DNA from: Nannocystis sp. RBIL2
Lineage (GTDB): Bacteria; Myxococcota_A; Polyangia; Nannocystales; Nannocystaceae
Assembly: GCF_026626745.1 (NCBI RefSeq)
Contig: NZ_JAPNJW010000001.1
Span: 1,828,001-1,892,000, forward strand
DNA length: 64,000 bases
Reading direction: 5' to 3'
Shown here: in pieces, positions 61,334 through 64,000 of the stretch
How positions within the stretch are numbered: the first letter of the stretch is position 1
Layout of the letters: every line of letters starts with the position of its first letter
Position numbers and translations under genes: made by a program
The notes under the pieces: generated by a model
What the model was told of the DNA's origin: nothing
Database searches by the model: none
The model's input: only the letters and a program-made list of their open reading frames with translations

Positions 61334-62057
61334 AGCGCTGCTGCTGCGCCTGATCCCGACTCTGGGTGCCGAATGGAGCGGCGTCCAGGATTTCGAGCGC
61401 GAAGCCATCGAGCGCCTCGCCGGCAGACCCCTCCCAGACTTCTATCACTGGTTTCTCGCCAGGATGGGAGCCAGCATGGGGGCGGCTGAATTCGGACGAA
61501 TCGACTTTTCCGCCGCCCGGGTACTGCGCACTCCGAGACCCGAGGGGCTCGACGCCCGCTATTTTCCGATCGGGTACCAGGACGACCCCGACGAATACTA
61601 TTACTGCTACGACCTCGAATCACCGGTGCGTGGCGACGCCGGGATCGTCATGGTGGATGCCGACGGAGACGTCGTGGCCAGGATGTACGAGACGTTCCGC
61701 GAGATGATCTCGTTCGGCAACTTTCTCCAATTCCGGCTGCCCCGGACGGCGCAGCGGTGTGACGGCTGGCTGGAAGTCTCGGGCGGCAAGACGGTCAGGA
61801 CGGAGCTTGCCCCGGTGCTCACGGCGCGCGGTTTTAGCGAGCCGGTCGCAACGGGTCCTTACGTCGGGATCTTTGATCGCGACGACGCGGCGCTCGTGTG
61901 CAAGACCAGGAATCCGGCGAACCCGCTGGGCGTCGAGCACTTCACGCTCGGGGGACCGAGCGTCGCCGCGCTCCGGCGAATCCTCGGAGAGGTTACGATA
62001 CGGTCGTCCATCGAGGTGAAGGTCCATTCATGGCGCCCCCCCGTTGGGGCCGCCTGA
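61302..62057 (+). CDS. SMI1/KNR4 (SUKH)-family immunity protein
   Basis: A 251-aa cytosolic protein. The SUKH core is visible early: DFEREAIERLAGRPLPDFYHWFLARMGASMG (residues 30-60) is the I-x-x-x-E-x-x-hG-x-x-LP-x-x-(Y/F) motif, followed by IGYQDDPDEYYYCYDLES and GIVMVDADGDVVAR, the later strands. SUKH proteins neutralise diverse toxins, including deaminase toxins, by direct binding. The gene overlaps the effector, with an AAGGAG site at 61292-61297 before GTG 61302, ensuring co-expression. The C-terminal 100 residues (from about 150) are an extra domain, possibly a second, divergent unit. Confidence 0.82.
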   Translation: MLDINPEPGLEALLLRLIPTLGAEWSGVQDFEREAIERLAGRPLPDFYHWFLARMGASMGAAEFGRIDFSAARVLRTPRPEGLDARYFPIGYQDDPDEYYYCYDLESPVRGDAGIVMVDADGDVVARMYETFREMISFGNFLQFRLPRTAQRCDGWLEVSGGKTVRTELAPVLTARGFSEPVATGPYVGIFDRDDAALVCKTRNPANPLGVEHFTLGGPSVAALRRILGEVTIRSSIEVKVHSWRPPVGAA

Positions 62058-62178
62058 GGCGCCGACTGTCGCCAGGAGCTGCTCGCCGGCACGGAGTGAC
62101 CCCGGCCGAGGTCACCCCTGCGACGTAGCACCGCCGAATCGCACCAGCGCACAAGGGCCACGTGGTGGATATCCCGCC

Positions 62179-62193
62179 AGTACAGATTGTACT
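62179..62193. promoter_or_regulatory. small inverted repeat
   Basis: AGTACA-GAT-TGTACT is a perfect 6-3-6 inverted repeat about 120 bp after the immunity gene. Possible protein-binding site. Confidence 0.25.
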
Positions 62194-62358
62194 CTCGCAA
62201 CACCCGTCGCCCGCCGACAAGACCCAGAGGTCGAAGCGTATGAGCCGCTGCTGCTCTTGCGCGCCGAGCAGGTGGGCGCCGCTGGCTCGGAGCTCGAGCT
62301 CGTCGCGCCCGTCGGCCGCCTGCGCTGACCCACGGCGCGAGCGGCAGTCACAGGATGC

Positions 62359-62661
62359 TCACGCCCCGTGCACGAATCGACAGGCCCGCGGCCGCTCAGT
62401 GGAAGGGTAAGCGTCCGGCGAGCTGCGTTCCCAGTTGAGCTGTCGTTCGGCCTCGGCCGCGTGATGTTCGCGAAACATTCGAGCGAGGCGTAGCCCTGTG
62501 ACAGACTCTGGGACGAAGCCGGAACGACGCAGATAACCGCAGAACAAACCGAGCATCTTCAACCCCCCGCGCATTTTCGAGAATTCAGGGCTGCGCTGTC
62601 TTTGGCGCGGGGTTTGCTGAGGCTTAGAATTTGTTCCACTCAGTACTGCGCCGTCTGTCAC
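62359..62661 (-). CDS. doubtful small ORF
   Basis: 100 codons, ATG at 62661, inside the arm of the 11-bp inverted repeat. The product (e.g. GLKMLGLFCGYLRRSGFVPE, RLARMFREHHAAEAERQLNW) has no recognised motif. Codon bias is weaker than in neighbouring genes. It may be a decayed or foreign gene. Confidence 0.25.
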   Translation of the reverse strand: MTDGAVLSGTNSKPQQTPRQRQRSPEFSKMRGGLKMLGLFCGYLRRSGFVPESVTGLRLARMFREHHAAEAERQLNWERSSPDAYPSTERPRACRFVHGA

Positions 62662-62685
62662 AGGTGATTCATTCTAATCACCTGT
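62659..62685. promoter_or_regulatory. perfect 11-bp inverted repeat
   Basis: CACAGGTGATT and AATCACCTGTG flank a 6-nt loop (CATTCT). The repeat covers the start of the doubtful minus-strand ORF. It could be an operator or a strong hairpin; it is followed on the plus strand by a pyrimidine-rich stretch with TTTTT at 62698-62702. Confidence 0.5.
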
Positions 62686-62948
62686 GCTCTCTTCGCTTTT
62701 TGGGCTTTCCCTTGCATGCGTGAGGGCGCGTCCGAGGAGCCCGTGACGGATCCGCGCCGTTGAGTAGCTCGGGGCTATGGCTCCTGTGCGCCGTGGTGCT
62801 CGGAGGCAACCATGCGTGGCGACCTTACCTCGATGCCGGGTGACTCGCCCAACTCTGCCAACCTCTGGAGGAAGTCACGCGCCACACGCCAGCACGAGCG
62901 AGCAACTATCGCACGGCTCGCGTGGCGGAGCCCCTGGCGTAGCCGTTG

Positions 62949-63086
62949 GTGACGACCTGGCCCAAGAGCCGCGTCCTCGAGCTGGCTCCCGCCCGCATAT
63001 TCAAGGAGTGGGGCCTCGGCGGCGCCATGGTCGTGATCACCGGCTTCCTGTTCGTCTACCACGTGCTCGGCTACATCGCCGCCTGA
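62949..63086 (+). CDS. possible 45-aa membrane peptide
   Basis: From GTG 62949 the product begins VTTWPKSRVLELAPARIF and ends with one hydrophobic helix (MVVITGFLFVYHVLGYIAA). No clear ribosome binding site and no family; an in-frame stop lies just upstream. It is listed as a candidate only. Confidence 0.3.
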   Translation: MTTWPKSRVLELAPARIFKEWGLGGAMVVITGFLFVYHVLGYIAA

Positions 63087-63266
63087 GCCGCCGGCGCGCC
63101 GCTCGCTGCGCCGCGCCGTCGACCTCCGCAGCTGGACGCCGCTCGCGCCGTCGTCGGCCCTGTCGGGCCGCCCGCTCCCCTGACGCGTCCTTGACTCGGC
63201 GCTCCCCGGAGAAACCGGCATGACGCCACGGGTGGCATTACCCTGTGTCGTCGACGCGAGGTCGGG

Positions 63267-64000
63267 ATGACGACCAGCGACCATTCCCTCAGCGAGAGAC
63301 AGCCGGCGCGCACGAGGCTCGAGCCCGCGAGCCGCTGGCCGCTCTCCGTCAGCGTCGCGGCGGCGGCCGTGCTCCTCGCCCTCGCGCTGGCTGGCCCACT
63401 CGGCGGCATCTTCTTCTCCGTGCCGCTCGCGGTGCTGTCCCTGTCCGCCCAGGTCACGGGCGCCGCACCCGCCCTGGTCTCCACCGCACTGGTGACCATG
63501 GGCCTCGGCGCGTGGATGCTGTCCGCGGCCGGCGAACCGAGCCGCGAAGAGGCCCTGCAGCTCGTCGCGTTCCTGGTCGCGGGCTCGGTCATCGGCGTCG
63601 TGTCCGGCTCGCTGCGCGCGGGCCGGGCGCGTGACGTCGAGGCGCGGATCGCCGCCGCCCGCGCCGCCGAGGAGGCCGAGCGCCGGGCCTCCGAGACCCG
63701 TGTGACGCTCGAGGCGCTGCGCGCGAGCGAGGTGAAATTCCAGCAGCTCGCCGACGCAATGCCCCAGATCGTCTGGGCGTGCCAGCCCGACGGCATCGTC
63801 TATTGGTACAACCGCCGGTGGTACGAACTCACCGGCATCCCCGAGGGGCACGTCGACGACGCCAGCTGGCTGCTCGTCCTCCACCCCGACGATCGCCAGC
63901 GCTGCCTCGACGTCTGGTACGAGTCGATCCGCACCGGCCAGCCCTACCAGGTCGAGTACCGCTTCAAGTCCCCCCCCACGGGCGAGTACCGGTGGTTCCT
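63267..64000 (+). CDS. PAS-domain sensor kinase (3' part outside window)
   Basis: The reading frame opens at ATG 63267 and runs off the window after about 244 codons. Two to four hydrophobic segments (VSVAAAAVLLALALAGPLGG, IFFSVPLAVLSLSAQVTG, ALVSTALVTMGLGAWMLSA, LQLVAFLVAGSVIGVVSG) form a DUF4118-like sensory membrane unit. A coiled coil (ARAAEEAERRASETRVTLEA) leads to a PAS domain (FQQLADAMPQIVWACQPDGI, YWYNRRWYELTGIPEGH, LHPDDRQRCLDVWYES, VEYRFKSP). This order normally ends in a histidine kinase, so a membrane-bound two-component sensor is expected. The kinase part itself is not visible here. Confidence 0.85.
   Translation, partial: MTTSDHSLSERQPARTRLEPASRWPLSVSVAAAAVLLALALAGPLGGIFFSVPLAVLSLSAQVTGAAPALVSTALVTMGLGAWMLSAAGEPSREEALQLVAFLVAGSVIGVVSGSLRAGRARDVEARIAAARAAEEAERRASETRVTLEALRASEVKFQQLADAMPQIVWACQPDGIVYWYNRRWYELTGIPEGHVDDASWLLVLHPDDRQRCLDVWYESIRTGQPYQVEYRFKSPPTGEYRWF

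Larger units (their letters stand above)
62058..63266. other. low-coding region between the effector locus and the PAS kinase
   Basis: About 1.2 kb with lower GC than the rest. It contains inverted repeats at 62179-62193 and 62659-62685 and two doubtful small ORFs (62359-62661, minus; 62949-63086, plus). It may hold decayed immunity or mobile DNA, as is frequent next to toxin loci. Confidence 0.5.

Overview
The window is a stretch of very GC-rich chromosome (strong G/C preference at third codon positions, most genes packed with 4-nt ATGA/GTGA overlaps) that looks like a myxobacterium, most likely of the Nannocystineae (Nannocystis-like). The evidence is family content: large Ser/Thr kinases with a C-terminal helical/TPR half, an ADYC-domain lipoprotein, several long lipoproteins built of DUF4215 cysteine-rich repeats with a DUF1554 C-terminus, an FHA/sigma-54 activator and a sigma factor divergent from a zinc-finger kinase. 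No rRNA, tRNA or CRISPR array was recognised. Taxonomic placement is inference from content only.

Layout. 1-2.3 kb: partial glutathione S-transferase-like gene and a diheme cytochrome c lipoprotein. 2.5-3.8 kb: MarR regulator coupled to a Coq4-like gene. 4.0-9.2 kb: ADYC lipoprotein plus Ser/Thr kinase, divergent from an FHA/NtrC-type activator. 9.7-12.5 kb: single genes (methyltransferase, exported protein, VOC protein, RibD/DHFR-like). 13.0-19.8 kb: a putative catabolic/transport operon (amidohydrolase, alginate-export-type porin, isochorismatase-like hydrolase, XapX protein, frameshifted MFS exporter, DoxX). 20.4-25.9 kb: DUF1328 protein, sigma-70 factor, tgt plus an MnmD-like methyltransferase, PadR regulator plus membrane protein. 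26.1-30.1 kb: sigma factor divergent from a zinc-finger/kinase/TPR protein. 30.5-40.6 kb: surface proteins, LysR regulator, HAD-like protein, a propeller lipoprotein, a BNR/ferritin-like fusion and an aldo-keto reductase/P-loop kinase/HAD phosphatase triple fusion.

41.5-58.4 kb is the most distinctive part. Three tandem paralogues (17-18 cysteine-rich repeats each), an integrase relic, a decayed fourth paralogue and an intact fifth are followed by a tightly overlapped operon: kinase, VKOR-DsbA fusion, cysteine-rich OmpA-like protein, a 50-aa membrane peptide and a TlpA-type thioredoxin whose tail carries the same kind of cysteine-rich module. I infer that this operon may form disulfides in, or monitor, the cysteine-rich surface lipoproteins next door.

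58.5-64 kb: a PEGA/TPR-type protein, a PAAR-like (DUF4150) effector with a deaminase-like tail and its SUKH-type immunity protein, a low-coding stretch, and the start of a PAS sensor kinase.

Across the window, mostly just beyond gene ends but sometimes inside genes, lies a family of short palindromes (core GGACATGTCC) whose neighbouring copies have centres exactly 14 bp apart, so that adjacent copies form TGTCC-N4-GGACA hairpins. One array has five consecutive units at this spacing.
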